Source: a virus | Virus record (IMG/VR): IMGVR_UViG_3300020159_002763 | Location: 1 to 43,843 of that record | Strand: one strand, 5' to 3' | DNA length: 43,843 bases | Part shown: one piece after another, positions 31,101-41,500 of the stretch | How the letters are laid out: every line of letters begins with the position of its first letter | Position numbering within the stretch: the stretch's first letter is position 1 | Translations under genes and position numbers: made by a program | The notes under the pieces: generated by a model | Databases searched by the model: none | What the model was told of the DNA's origin: nothing | The model's input: the letters and a program-made list of their open reading frames with translations, nothing else

Positions 31101-33596
31101 TTTAAAAATACTCCTACTATTGTTCCATTTAATACAGAACAATATAAACTATCTCAAAGTATAGAAAAATTATATCCAACTCAAGATTTAGACAATCCAA
31201 TTGCAGATCCAGAAGGAACTATTAGTTTAGCTTCCAGAAAACAAATTGGCACAGTGTCAGTTAATGATGTTAAAAAAAGCGTTACTAGGGAAACACTAAC
31301 ATCATACCTTAAGGATTTTAATTTAACATCTAAAATTTCAGGTATTACTACATATTATGATTCTGGAACATCATCTGGTATTGGAACAGTAACAACTTCA
31401 ATTCCTCATGGATTAGGTGGAATTAGAAGACTTACTGTTACAACTGCAGGAACAGGATATGTTAATGGATTATTTTATGATGTTCCTCTTTGTGGTGGAA
31501 GTGGATCTAATGCAACAGCAAATATTAGAGTAGCATCTAATGTAGTAGCAGAAGCTAGTATTCAAAATCAAGGATCTGGTTATCTCTCTGGAGATCTATT
31601 AAGAGTTAGGGGAATTCCTGGATCTACTAATGACTGTTTCTTAACTGTATCCACTGTTAATTACAGTGCATCAGATACTGATACAATTCAAATCCTTGGA
31701 TGTGCCAAAGAACAAAATAATGGAACATTTGTTATACAATCAGTAAAATCAAATACAATTACATATTATAATAATAATGTAACTCCAGAAACTCCTGCAA
31801 ATGCAGTATCATTCTTATCTGGAATTGGATACCAAATAAGAAATAGTCCAGATGGATCTGTATATAGTGCATTAACAGATACTACAACAATAACTACTCA
31901 ATTACCACACTCATTTGCTGTTGGTAGTAAAGTTATTTTTGATGATGCAATTGGAAATCCAGCTCAAAAAATTGGAATTTCTACTATTTCTACAGTTACT
32001 GGAATTACTACATTTACTGTAAAAGGAGATGCCAGTAATGCAGTAAGAGTATTTGGTGCAGGTTTACTTTCAAATCCAAAAGATACTTCAATTACTAATG
32101 AAAATTTAAACTCAAGACTGTTTACTATTCTTGGTGGATATAAAGGAGCAATCTCTCAACAAATATCTGCATCAGTTTCTAATTTCTTAATAAATGATCT
32201 TTATGGATTAGATAAAGGAGATTTTATACAAATCAATTCAGAAATTATGCTTATTACCAGGATTTCTGGTGGTGAAATTTATGTTAAGAGAGCATTATTT
32301 GGAACTAGAGCAGTAGCGCATGAAAATAATTCAAATATTAAGAGAATTAAAATAGTACCAATTGAACTTAGAAGAAATTCTATCATTCGTGCATCTGGTC
32401 ATACCTTTGAATATACTGGATTTGGTCCTGGTAACTATTCAACAGGAATGCCAACAAACCAAGATAGAATTCTTTCTGATACTGAGGTATTAACTTCACA
32501 ATCTCTGAATAGTAGAGGAGGTTTAGTAGTTTATACTGGAATGAATAGTGATGGTGAATTTTATATTGGTAAAACTAAATTTGATGCAGTAACTGGCAAG
32601 CAAATTGATGTTGGACTTCCAGAAGCAGAATCTTCTAATGCTGCAACTCTTGATGTTGTTGTTGCTAACAAAGTAATTATTAATGATGAATTGGATGGAA
32701 CAACTGCTGCAGCAAATCTTAATAAACTTACAGTATCCACTGATGCATTTATTGTTGGAATTACTACAGTAGCAAGCATTCAAGATACTACAGATCCTTC
32801 TAATGGAGCTTTAGTTGTTCTTGGTGGAGTTGGAATAGATAAAAGTGTTAATATTGGAGAAAACTTAAAAGTAATTGGAACTGCAGGTATTTCATCAATA
32901 AGAATTGGAATTGCATCAGCATCTACTATTGATACTTCTGCACAAAATTTATATTTAAATTCTGCTGGTGGAAATGTTATTGTTAATGATAATTTACATG
33001 TATCTGACAATATAAGAGTTGCTGGACTTTCTACCTTTGTTTCTAATGTAAGTGCTGGTGCTAGTATAACTTCAGTTGGAGATATTGTTGCTGGTTCTAG
33101 TGCTCAGTTCAAAGGATATGGAACTATCCCTATTAGTGGAATCATCATGTGGTCTGGATCTGTAGCAACCATTCCTTCTGGATGGGCTCTTTGTGATGGT
33201 ACAAGTGGAACTCCAGATTTAAGAGAAAGATTTATTGTTGGTGCTGGTGGCGATAATCCAGCAGTTGCTGGAACAGTTGGATACACACCAGGAACTCAGG
33301 GTGGATTAAATTCAGTAACATTAGATTCTACTCAGATTCCAGCACACACCCATCTAGCAACATCTACTACAACAACTACAATATCTCCTGCCACTGTGTT
33401 AACTAGTTTAACTACTGCAACTGCAGCAAGGGGAACTCAGGGATCTACTGCAATTATCTCAATCACTGAAAATTCATCAGGAACTAGTGGTATTTCTACA
33501 ACTAACACAACAATTCAACCTAATACTGGTGGTGGTGGATCTCATGAAAATAGACCTCCATATTATGCACTTGCATTTATTATGAGAACTTTATAA
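28197..33596 (+). CDS. Very large tail fibre/adhesin with C-terminal phage collar domain, 1799 aa
   Basis: The N-terminus (MPLARLENFLKNLNGNTLYV, then RIRPFKTIQRALIEAARFSY) resembles pectate-lyase-type beta-helix proteins with a 'PFKTIQ.AL' start. The middle is Ser/Thr/Gly-rich beta sequence with a GTGYVNG...GSGYLSG module (about 1080-1140). The C-terminus is a tail-collar/MdpB-like domain: MWSGSVATIPSGWALCDGT, PDLRERFIVGAG, QIPAHTH, and SHENRPPYYALAFIMRTL. The collar domain in T4 gp12 and microcystin-dependent proteins forms trimers and binds a receptor or metal. It is likely a receptor-binding fibre. A late octamer overlaps its stop codon. Confidence 0.8.
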   Translation: MPLARLENFLKNLNGNTLYVDPNELDSSDSIENRGNSRIRPFKTIQRALIEAARFSYIPGPNNDLFDQTTILISPGTHFIDNRPGFYVDQNQVLRDINNSSRTISELNISSNFDLDDPANVLYIFNSADGGVILPKGTSIVSTDLRKTKIKPKFVPNPINDLIAPAAIFRLTGACYIYGFTIFDGDPVGKVYSNYTTNTSVPNYSHHKLTAFEYADDSNTLIRNGVDTGYTDLEAYYYKLSLAYGAQSGRSIIDGFTNFQPNVDENRIVGELGVGSISIIAAVSGNGTSGTNVITVQTQTPHGLSPLTPILLSGLGQDEGPTSELEYNGNYVVAQVTSETEFTYLLSNVPTQTLNPSVSGATVKVISDTVSSASPYIYNCSLKSVYGMNGIHADGSKVSGFKSVVTAQFTGISLQKDDRAFVEYDEAVGGYNYQENYGVDKFLHQSSRARYRPSWESFHVKASNNSFIQCVSIFAIGYAKQFVTESGGDQSITNSNSNFGSISLFSTGFKDTVLAKDNHAFITHIIPPKDISSIESDVRYVDIDATLTSAKAPSNQNTRVYLKGYIDLLDPPPNNVRNFVIGGKQNDTISFKRANDQYSIPINPSYKSEYDVTGIDTDTNIITLSSVSGISTGISGKIISGTGELPDGIVVDKLYNLRLTGGTGIRLYSNSLNAETNTAPIDIKNSVGLTTSNLKFVSRISEKNSGDVGSPVQWDETALNWYVGVNSVGSGATDFFLNLIGVTAPGSFFTRKVDSRFNKDKLYRVRIVIPKESENSSDLSSGFIIQKASNALDSALYQADSEQLVSSNPINQIRNDGAIVDAWYSSGTATIVTSKPHKLNVGDAIEVYNLKSTNEPNPVGLGSATGYNGRFTVASVINEIRFTYTISRNPGTITLGTSAVASWLTERDCAQTSNYRVPPYTIYDTNRNNLPYFVNKKIINDYQLYDIETIQEYVEQTTDGIYHVTLNAFKNTPTIVPFNTEQYKLSQSIEKLYPTQDLDNPIADPEGTISLASRKQIGTVSVNDVKKSVTRETLTSYLKDFNLTSKISGITTYYDSGTSSGIGTVTTSIPHGLGGIRRLTVTTAGTGYVNGLFYDVPLCGGSGSNATANIRVASNVVAEASIQNQGSGYLSGDLLRVRGIPGSTNDCFLTVSTVNYSASDTDTIQILGCAKEQNNGTFVIQSVKSNTITYYNNNVTPETPANAVSFLSGIGYQIRNSPDGSVYSALTDTTTITTQLPHSFAVGSKVIFDDAIGNPAQKIGISTISTVTGITTFTVKGDASNAVRVFGAGLLSNPKDTSITNENLNSRLFTILGGYKGAISQQISASVSNFLINDLYGLDKGDFIQINSEIMLITRISGGEIYVKRALFGTRAVAHENNSNIKRIKIVPIELRRNSIIRASGHTFEYTGFGPGNYSTGMPTNQDRILSDTEVLTSQSLNSRGGLVVYTGMNSDGEFYIGKTKFDAVTGKQIDVGLPEAESSNAATLDVVVANKVIINDELDGTTAAANLNKLTVSTDAFIVGITTVASIQDTTDPSNGALVVLGGVGIDKSVNIGENLKVIGTAGISSIRIGIASASTIDTSAQNLYLNSAGGNVIVNDNLHVSDNIRVAGLSTFVSNVSAGASITSVGDIVAGSSAQFKGYGTIPISGIIMWSGSVATIPSGWALCDGTSGTPDLRERFIVGAGGDNPAVAGTVGYTPGTQGGLNSVTLDSTQIPAHTHLATSTTTTTISPATVLTSLTTATAARGTQGSTAIISITENSSGTSGISTTNTTIQPNTGGGGSHENRPPYYALAFIMRTL

Positions 33597-33599
33597 ATA
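33592..33599 (+). promoter_or_regulatory. Exact late-promoter octamer TATAAATA on a stop codon
   Basis: The exact T4 late octamer includes the TAA stop of the upstream fibre gene and lies 26 bases before the ATG at 33626. Confidence 0.75.
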
Positions 33600-33625
33600 A
33601 TACAAAAGGGGGATAGTGGAACCCG

Positions 33626-36600
33626 ATGCCATCACAAGAAAACTATTTTGTAGTAAGAACTGGTCTTGGTGTAGGAACACAAGCACTGTATGTGGATTCC
33701 AACACAAGAACAGTTGCTATAGGAAAGACAGTAGTAAGTGATAATGTAACTCTTGATGTAACAGGAGATATAAGGTCAACAGAAAGTATCTATGCAGAAA
33801 CGTCTTTTGGCGTAGGTACTATTAACCCAACTGTAGAATTTGATGTAATTGGAACTGGATTAGTTTCTGATCAGTTTGGTGTTAATACTGATGCTGCTTC
33901 TTTAAGTGATTATAAAGTAAAGATTAATACAGATTATACAGAATCAGTTGTAATAACTGGACTTGGTTCAGTTGGTATTGGAGTATCTATTCCAAAATAT
34001 GAATTAGATGTTCTAAAGAATTTCAGAGTAACTGGATTTTCTTCAATAACTACTGCATATGTTGGATTTGCAACCATTGGAATTGCAACAATTGCATCTT
34101 CATACCTTGGAGTTACTACCATAGGTTTTGGAACAATTACAGCTTCCAGAACAGGTGTTGCCACTATTTCAGAAGCATTTGTTACTAATGCCAGAATAGG
34201 AATATCTACAATTTCTTTTGCTAATATTACAGATGAGCAAGTAGGAATATCTACTGTAGGGTATGTAAATGCAACTGATGTAAGAACAGGTATTGCTACT
34301 GTTGGATTTGCTACTATTACTAGTGCAATAATAGGTATTACTACAACAGATGTAGCAACAATTGGACGTGAAGTAGTTGGAATTTCATCAATTACATCTG
34401 CTTATATTGGATTATCAACTATTGGTCAAACTTATATTGGTATTGCTACAGTAGGTTTTGCCACTATTACTGATGCTAGAATAGGAGTTGCCACTGTTGG
34501 TGTTGTAAGCATTACATCTGCTTATATTGGATTATCAACTATTGGTCAAACTTATATTGGCATTGCCACAGTAGGAATTGCTACTGTAGGTATTCTAACT
34601 GCATCTCAGTTCTTAACTGGCGTTGCTACAGTTGGAATAGCATCAATTGGATCAGAAACTGTCATAAATTCTGAAATTGTAAATCTTTTAGTTACTGGAA
34701 TTACTACCACAGCAAAACTAGATGTTGGTATTGGTGGTACAATTATAACAGCAGAACGATTTACTACTGAAGATGTATATGGAACAATTGGAACAGATTT
34801 TGTAAAAACAATTAATCCATTAGTTGGAATTAACACCACAGTTGCAACTAGAACTTTAGATGTAAATGGTGATGTTAGAATTAGAGGAGAAGTAGTAGAT
34901 GCATATAATAATGTAGGATTTGCATATTCAGTTCTTTCTTCTGGTTATAATATTCCAGGAAGATTTTTAGATGCTGCAAATCTTTTAACAAGAAATAAAG
35001 AATTTATTGCTAATGAAATTGTAGGATTTATAACCAGTACAGATGGTCCTTTTGGTTATTATGGTCCTGATTTTGATTATGGAAGAGTTGGGGTTGCTAC
35101 TGGAAGAGCAAAGTGTAGAAGAGATATTGGTTTAGTTATTGATGCAATAGCATTTGATATTTCAAAGGGAGGAAATTCAAAATCTGTTGGAGCTGGTTTA
35201 TCATATTACTCAGGAGTATCTTTACAGTACTTAGATGATTCTGTAGTAATACCAACAGGATTTTCTACTGGATATGTAAAGAGAGCAACACTTGTTGGAT
35301 TTAGCAGTATTGCAAGTCTATCAAGATATGTAATCAATAATGCTATTATTCCAAAATCTTACCAAGTTCCACCAATATCTGGAAAAAATGCAGATGCTAC
35401 TAGAGTAATTCTTGCAAATAAGCAATTAATTGCAGAAGTTGCAGTTGGTAGAATGTTAGCATTCTACACTGGATTTTCAGTTCCAGGTGGAAATCAAAAT
35501 TGTGTTGATGACATTGTAGATGTAATAGAAGCAATTTGTTATAATTTAGAGATTGGTGGAAATGATCAGGTTTATGATGCTGCTAAGATTTACTTAGAAA
35601 ATAATTATCTTCTCCAAGAAGAAGCACAATCAATCTACGCATTCAATCAAGCAAGAGATATGGCCATCCAGGCCATGAGAAATCAAAGTATTACTATTGG
35701 TGGGTATAGTGCATTAACTCAATATAAAGATAATACAATTGTAGGAGATATCTCTGGACTTCCAGGAGTTTACAATCTTGGAGATTGTTCTGATACTGCT
35801 TCAGCAATCACTACATTTTTCCAGATAATCACTAATGCAATTGATGTAAATGTACAAACACTTCCTGCAACTAGAACTATTGCTGGAATTGGAAGCATTC
35901 CACAATTAATTGATACTGAACTTCTTCCAGATGGTGATAGTAATATTAATCCAAATGCTTGTTCTAATGTAGTATCAGCAATTTATAGTTGTGTTGGCAT
36001 TGTTACAACTATTATTAATAGTGGCCCACTTGTTGCTCCAAAAATCAACAAACCAGTTGGGGAATTAGTTTGGTCTCCTCCAGGAGCAAAAGTTGGCAAT
36101 GAATGGTTTGTAAGTAAGTTTGGTAATGACAGCAACCAAGGATTATCTCCTGGAGATGCCTTCTTAACTATCAAAAAAGCATGTTCATTGGCTGAACCTG
36201 GAGATACAGTAAGAGTTTTTGCTGGACTTTATGTTGAAGATGGTCCAATTCAAGTAGCAGAAAGAGTTGCTGTTGTAGGAGAAGATTTAAGAAGAACCTT
36301 AGTTTCTGCTAGAGGACAAACTGACCTTTATCATGTAAGAAGAGGTTGTTATATTGCTCAACAATCTTTTGTTGGAATAGCAAATCCAAATGCTATGGTA
36401 TCATTCCCAACTCAAGGTCTTGGGTATGCTGATGGAACTGAGCAAAATTGGCAATCACCATATGTTCAGAACTGCACCAACTTTGTTCCTAATAGTGTTG
36501 GAATGAGGATTGATGGTAATAGAGCAGGTGGATTTAAGTCCATGGTTCTTGATGCATACACTCAATACAATCAAGGTGGAATTGGAGTTTCAATCACTAA

Positions 36601-38119
36601 CTTTGGATATGCTCAGTTAGTTTCACTATTCACAATTTGCTGTGATACTGCAGTATACAATGATAGTGGTGGCGTCTGTGACATGAACAACAGTAATGCC
36701 TCATTTGGTAATTATGGTTTGTGGGCAAATGGTACTACACCACTTCAATATGTTGGGGTAGTCACTGTCACTCCTACTGGTGATAATGTAGATACTCTTA
36801 TTCTTAATGTTGGTGCTGGAGTTACTCAGGCATCCTTAGATGCAGTAGATCTATTAAGAGCAAATGCAGATTTCATTGCAAATGAAGTTGTTGGATTTGT
36901 AACTAGTACAGATGGTCCATATGGAGCACTTGGACCAACATTTGATTATGGTGGATCAATCAAGGGAAGAGATTTCTGTAAGAGAGATTCTAAGATCATA
37001 GTAGAAACTATTGCATTAGATCTTCTTTCTCAAGGAAATGGAAATTCTATTGACAGTGGACTTGCATACAGAGATTCTCCTACTTATGCAAGAACTTATT
37101 TAAATGATTCATCCCCACGTCCAGTTGGATTTGCCACTGGTTATGTTGCAACAGGAGAAATTGAATCAATTAAATATCTTGCTGGAATTTGTACTTATGT
37201 TATTGCAAATCAAAATCTTCCAAAATCGTATCAAAGTGGCGTAAGTAGCATCAGTCAGTTTAAGAATACTAATAAGAATGGATACACTCCTACAATTAGA
37301 TCTTCAATTACAACTAATGCAGGAATTATCACAAGTATAATTGGAATAGGAACTACTTCTATCCCAGCAAGACAACTTCCAAGAGGTCAAAGACCTTATG
37401 ATGGACAAGTAACCTTTATTGGTACTCAATATTATACAGTTAATAGTATTAGAGTTACAAATCCTGGATATGGATATTTACCTGGAGCTGCAGTGGAAGT
37501 TCAAATTGGACTTCCTGCACTAGGTGATGATGCTATTCCTGCAGAAGTTACAATATTTGAAGATGGGGTTGGTTCTGATGGAACAGTTCAAGAAATTACT
37601 ATATTAGTTTCTGGTACTGGATATACTGAAACTCCTCCAACTGTGACAATTTCTCCACCTCCATTAGTTGGGCCAGGAATTGGAACAACTGCAACTGCAG
37701 TTGCTGTAATGGAAAAATTATTCTTTAATGTTGTTTCTTCTACAAAACCAGACCCAACTGGTATTTGCACAGTAACATTTGACCAATTTATTACTTATCC
37801 AGTTTCTGTTGGTGCAACAGTCAACTTCTTCCAAGCAAGTAAGATTATTGCATCAGGTATAACATTTGAATATATAGGTACAGGTACAGATATTGTCAAT
37901 TCTATTCCTTCTAAGGGTGCTGTTGCAATTGATGAAAATCAAATAGTAGCAACAGATGGGGGAAGAGTTCCTTTTACCAGTACTGATCAAGGAGGAAACT
38001 TTAGAATTAGTGAAGGAATTACTATTAATCAAAATACAGGAACCATTAGTGGGACCGCATTCAGTAAGAGTCTTCAATCTGAAGTCACTCCACTCATCAT
38101 TGCCCTAGGAGGAAGTTAA
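33626..38119 (+). CDS. Large repetitive fibre protein with beta-helix modules, 1497 aa
   Basis: Residues about 110-370 consist of degenerate short repeats such as ATVGFATITDARIGVATVG and STIGQTYIGIATVG, likely a beta-solenoid. A module starting FIANEIVGFITSTDGPFGYY occurs twice (about residues 450-580 and 1075-1205). Between them is a right-handed beta-helix-type block, KFGNDSNQGLSPGDAFLTIK, DTVRVFAGLYVEDGPIQVAE, typical of pectate-lyase-like adhesins. Near the end is a GYGYLPG...GTGYTETPP module. It is probably a long fibre or whisker; no enzymatic residue set is evident. Confidence 0.75.
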   Translation: MPSQENYFVVRTGLGVGTQALYVDSNTRTVAIGKTVVSDNVTLDVTGDIRSTESIYAETSFGVGTINPTVEFDVIGTGLVSDQFGVNTDAASLSDYKVKINTDYTESVVITGLGSVGIGVSIPKYELDVLKNFRVTGFSSITTAYVGFATIGIATIASSYLGVTTIGFGTITASRTGVATISEAFVTNARIGISTISFANITDEQVGISTVGYVNATDVRTGIATVGFATITSAIIGITTTDVATIGREVVGISSITSAYIGLSTIGQTYIGIATVGFATITDARIGVATVGVVSITSAYIGLSTIGQTYIGIATVGIATVGILTASQFLTGVATVGIASIGSETVINSEIVNLLVTGITTTAKLDVGIGGTIITAERFTTEDVYGTIGTDFVKTINPLVGINTTVATRTLDVNGDVRIRGEVVDAYNNVGFAYSVLSSGYNIPGRFLDAANLLTRNKEFIANEIVGFITSTDGPFGYYGPDFDYGRVGVATGRAKCRRDIGLVIDAIAFDISKGGNSKSVGAGLSYYSGVSLQYLDDSVVIPTGFSTGYVKRATLVGFSSIASLSRYVINNAIIPKSYQVPPISGKNADATRVILANKQLIAEVAVGRMLAFYTGFSVPGGNQNCVDDIVDVIEAICYNLEIGGNDQVYDAAKIYLENNYLLQEEAQSIYAFNQARDMAIQAMRNQSITIGGYSALTQYKDNTIVGDISGLPGVYNLGDCSDTASAITTFFQIITNAIDVNVQTLPATRTIAGIGSIPQLIDTELLPDGDSNINPNACSNVVSAIYSCVGIVTTIINSGPLVAPKINKPVGELVWSPPGAKVGNEWFVSKFGNDSNQGLSPGDAFLTIKKACSLAEPGDTVRVFAGLYVEDGPIQVAERVAVVGEDLRRTLVSARGQTDLYHVRRGCYIAQQSFVGIANPNAMVSFPTQGLGYADGTEQNWQSPYVQNCTNFVPNSVGMRIDGNRAGGFKSMVLDAYTQYNQGGIGVSITNFGYAQLVSLFTICCDTAVYNDSGGVCDMNNSNASFGNYGLWANGTTPLQYVGVVTVTPTGDNVDTLILNVGAGVTQASLDAVDLLRANADFIANEVVGFVTSTDGPYGALGPTFDYGGSIKGRDFCKRDSKIIVETIALDLLSQGNGNSIDSGLAYRDSPTYARTYLNDSSPRPVGFATGYVATGEIESIKYLAGICTYVIANQNLPKSYQSGVSSISQFKNTNKNGYTPTIRSSITTNAGIITSIIGIGTTSIPARQLPRGQRPYDGQVTFIGTQYYTVNSIRVTNPGYGYLPGAAVEVQIGLPALGDDAIPAEVTIFEDGVGSDGTVQEITILVSGTGYTETPPTVTISPPPLVGPGIGTTATAVAVMEKLFFNVVSSTKPDPTGICTVTFDQFITYPVSVGATVNFFQASKIIASGITFEYIGTGTDIVNSIPSKGAVAIDENQIVATDGGRVPFTSTDQGGNFRISEGITINQNTGTISGTAFSKSLQSEVTPLIIALGGS
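34391..34560 (+). repeat. Two identical 50-bp direct repeats 120 bp apart
   Basis: 34391-34440 and 34511-34560 are identical, encoding ITSAYIGLSTIGQTYIG. Exact identity at silent sites within an otherwise diverged solenoid suggests a recent in-frame duplication of 120 bp. Confidence 0.95.
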
Positions 38120-38125
38120 AATTAC

Positions 38126-38509
38126 ATGGCACAACAACCACTAAATACATACAAAACAGTTACTGGTATTGTTAGCACTACTGCTAACACAGAAATTTAT
38201 GCCACAAGAACAGGTTATACTAGCATTGTTCTTTTTGCACAAGTATCCAATACTGGATCTGGAATAGGAACAGTAACATTTTCACACAAAAGAGTCAACA
38301 GAAGTCAATCTGGAATATCTACTGATATTACAGAAGTTATTAGTGGGGGCATAGTTCCACCTAATGATGCTCTGATTCTTTTAGAAGGAAGATTGGTTTT
38401 AGAAAGGACCGCATTAAAAACTGATAGCATTGTAATGAGTGGAATTTCTACCACATCTCCAAATCATGTCAAATACACTGTAAGTATCCTGGAAACTCTT
38501 AATCAATAA
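38126..38509 (+). CDS. Small virion-module protein, 127 aa
   Basis: A beta-rich protein ([60 protein letters not shown]). The segment [19 protein letters not shown] looks like a small jelly-roll or Ig-like capsid or fibre accessory domain found in marine phages. It lies six bases after the preceding fibre gene and overlaps the collagen-like gene by one base. No name can be assigned. Confidence 0.68.
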   Translation: MAQQPLNTYKTVTGIVSTTANTEIYATRTGYTSIVLFAQVSNTGSGIGTVTFSHKRVNRSQSGISTDITEVISGGIVPPNDALILLEGRLVLERTALKTDSIVMSGISTTSPNHVKYTVSILETLNQ

Positions 38510-41500
38510 TGGCAAAGTATCTTAGTCGCAGAGTAATAAGAACTCCACAATCCAGGTTAACTTCTGATAGGTATCAGTATCTTGGATTAAATCAGGCAGA
38601 GCCTAATTTAGGAGATCCACCATATTCTGGATCTATTCCAGTTGGAGATAGATATTTTTTAATTTCTATCCCCACCTATCCAGGACAAAGATTTTGGGTT
38701 CCTCTAGAAACTCTTCCTCTAGGATTTACAGTAAGGGATGAAGGAACTGTAGTTGGTGTAGCTAACTCAATTACTATTTTAGACTTTGTTGGAGTTAGTG
38801 TTAGTGTTGTAGGTTTTGCATCTGCTGGTGTAGGCATTGCAACTATTAGAGTTGATTCAAAAATTCCAGTAGTTGAGCCAGATGATGCACGCCCAAGATA
38901 CTTAGGATTTACTACTGAAAGATTTGGTGGATTAGTAACTACATTTGATATTGCTCCAAGTAATATAGTTTATATTCCTGCAGCTCAATCATTAGGAATT
39001 GGAACTAATAATCCAAATACAAATTATCAGTTGGACATACAAGTTCCAACAGTAAGAATAAAAGGAGATATTGCAAATAAAGATGGGAATGTTGGACTAT
39101 TCCCTCAAGTATTAACTTCATTAGGTCCAGGAGCAGGATTTACTTGGAACTCAGTTAGTGGATTTATTGGACCACAAGGACCTCAAGGATTTAGAGGACC
39201 TCAGGGATCACAAGGATTCCAAGGATTCAGAGGACCTCAGGGATCACAAGGATTCCAAGGTTTTCTAGGTCCACAAGGACCCCAAGGTTTCCAAGGACCC
39301 CAAGGATTTGGACCTCAAGGTGCTCAAGGACCTCAAGGTGCTCAAGGATTCCAGGGATTCCAAGGTCCTCAAGGCGCACAAGGATTCCAAGGATTCCAGG
39401 GAAACCAAGGCAATCAAGGATTCCAAGGAGACCAGGCACCACAGGGAATTCAAGGTCCTCAAGGATTCCAAGGTCCTCAAGGAGCTCAAGGATTCCAGGG
39501 ATTCCAAGGACCTCAAGGAGCTCAAGGATTCCAGGGAAATCAAGGATTCCAGGGATTCCAAGGTCCTCAAGGTGCTCAAGGATTCCAAGGAAACCAAGGA
39601 CCTCAAGGTTTACAGGGTCCTCAAGGTGTACAGGGAAATCAAGGAACTCAGGGATTCCAAGGATTCCAGGGACCTCAAGGGGTTCAAGGATTCCAAGGAT
39701 TTAGAGGACCTCAAGGTTCTCAGGGATTCCAAGGATTCCAGGGACCTCAAGGGGTTCAAGGATTCCAAGGATTTAGAGGACCTCAAGGACCTCAAGGTTT
39801 ACAGGGTCCTCAGGGCGTACAAGGATTCCAGGGAAATACTGGAACATCTATTACTATTGTAGGATCAGTTCCATCAGTTACTACTTCTTCACCAAATACA
39901 ACATTAACTGCTAACGATACTGGATTTCCATGGTATCCACCAACTGCTGGAGATGGAGTTATTGCTCTAGATACTGGAGATTTGTGGGTTTATAATGGGT
40001 CTGATTGGGATAATGTAGGTCAAATTAGAGGAGATACTGGATTCCAAGGTCCTCAAGGTGCTCAAGGCAATCAAGGAAACCAAGGCAATCAAGGATTTCA
40101 GGGTCCTCAAGGTAATCAAGGTAATCAAGGACCTCAAGGAGTCCAAGGATTCCAAGGTAATCAAGGATTCGAAGGACCTCAAGGTGCTCAAGGAAACCAG
40201 GGATTCCAAGGACCTCAGGGTGCTCAAGGATTCCAAGGATTACTAGGACCCCAAGGTAATCAAGGATTCCAGGGATTACTAGGACCTCAAGGAACACAAG
40301 GCACTCAAGGAGTATTAGGACCACAAGGACCCCAAGGATTACAAGGACCTCAAGGATTCCAGGGACCTCAAGGTTCTCAAGGTAATCAAGGTTTCCAAGG
40401 ACCACAAGGCGCACAAGGATTCCAAGGTAATCAGGGAAATCAGGGCAATCAAGGAGTTAGGGGTCCTCAAGGTGCTCAAGGTTTACAAGGTCCTCAGGGA
40501 TTCCAAGGACCTCAGGGTGTCCAAGGATTCCAAGGACCTCAGGGTGTCCAAGGATTCCAGGGAAATCAAGGCAACCAAGGAAATCAAGGTGTTCAGGGTG
40601 TAATAGGACCCCAAGGAACTCAGGGATTCCAAGGAATAGCAGGAAACCAAGGTGGAGATGGATTTTTTGGACCTCAAGGACCTCAAGGGGTTCAAGGACC
40701 TCAAGGATTCCAGGGAACTCAAGGTTTCCAAGGTCCTCAAGGATCTCAAGGAAATCAAGGTTTCCAAGGTAATCAAGGAAATCAAGGTTTCCAGGGATTC
40801 CAAGGACCTCAGGGTGCTCAAGGATTCCAGGGAAATCAAGGTTTCCAAGGAAATCAAGGATTTAGAGGACCTCAAGGACCCCAAGGATTACAAGGTCCTC
40901 AAGGATTTGGTCCACAAGGACCTCAAGGATTCCAAGGAAATCAAGGAAGTCAAGGATTCCAAGGAGAGGCTGGGGTAAGAGGACCTCAAGGTGCTCAAGG
41001 AACACAAGGAACACAAGGGAACCAAGGTAATCAAGGTAATCAAGGTAATCAAGGTAATCAGGGATTTAGAGGACCTCAAGGATTCCAAGGACCTCAAGGT
41101 TTGCAAGGTCCTCAAGGAACCCAAGGAACTCAAGGAAACCAGGGTAATCAAGGTGCCCAAGGATTCCAAGGACCTCAAGGTGTACAAGGATTCCAGGGTT
41201 TCCAAGGAAACCAAGGATTTACAGGACCTCAAGGTGTACAAGGATTCCAAGGCAATCAAGGCAATCAAGGAAATCAAGGATTTAGAGGACCTCAAGGCGT
41301 ACAAGGACCACAAGGTATTGCAGGTCCTCAAGGTGGATCTGGTGGAGCAGGATTCCAAGGACCACAAGGTTCACAAGGAAACCAAGGATTTAAAGGAGAA
41401 GTTGGACCACAAGGACCACAGGGATTCCAAGGACCTCAAGGTGTACAAGGATTCCAAGGTAATCAAGGCAACCAAGGTTTCCAAGGTTCTCAAGGACCAC

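Noticed and set aside
38140-38147. ACTAAATA inside the 127-aa gene as a late promoter
   Set aside because: It lies just inside the coding sequence, far from any following start; the upstream octamer at 33592 can serve the unit.
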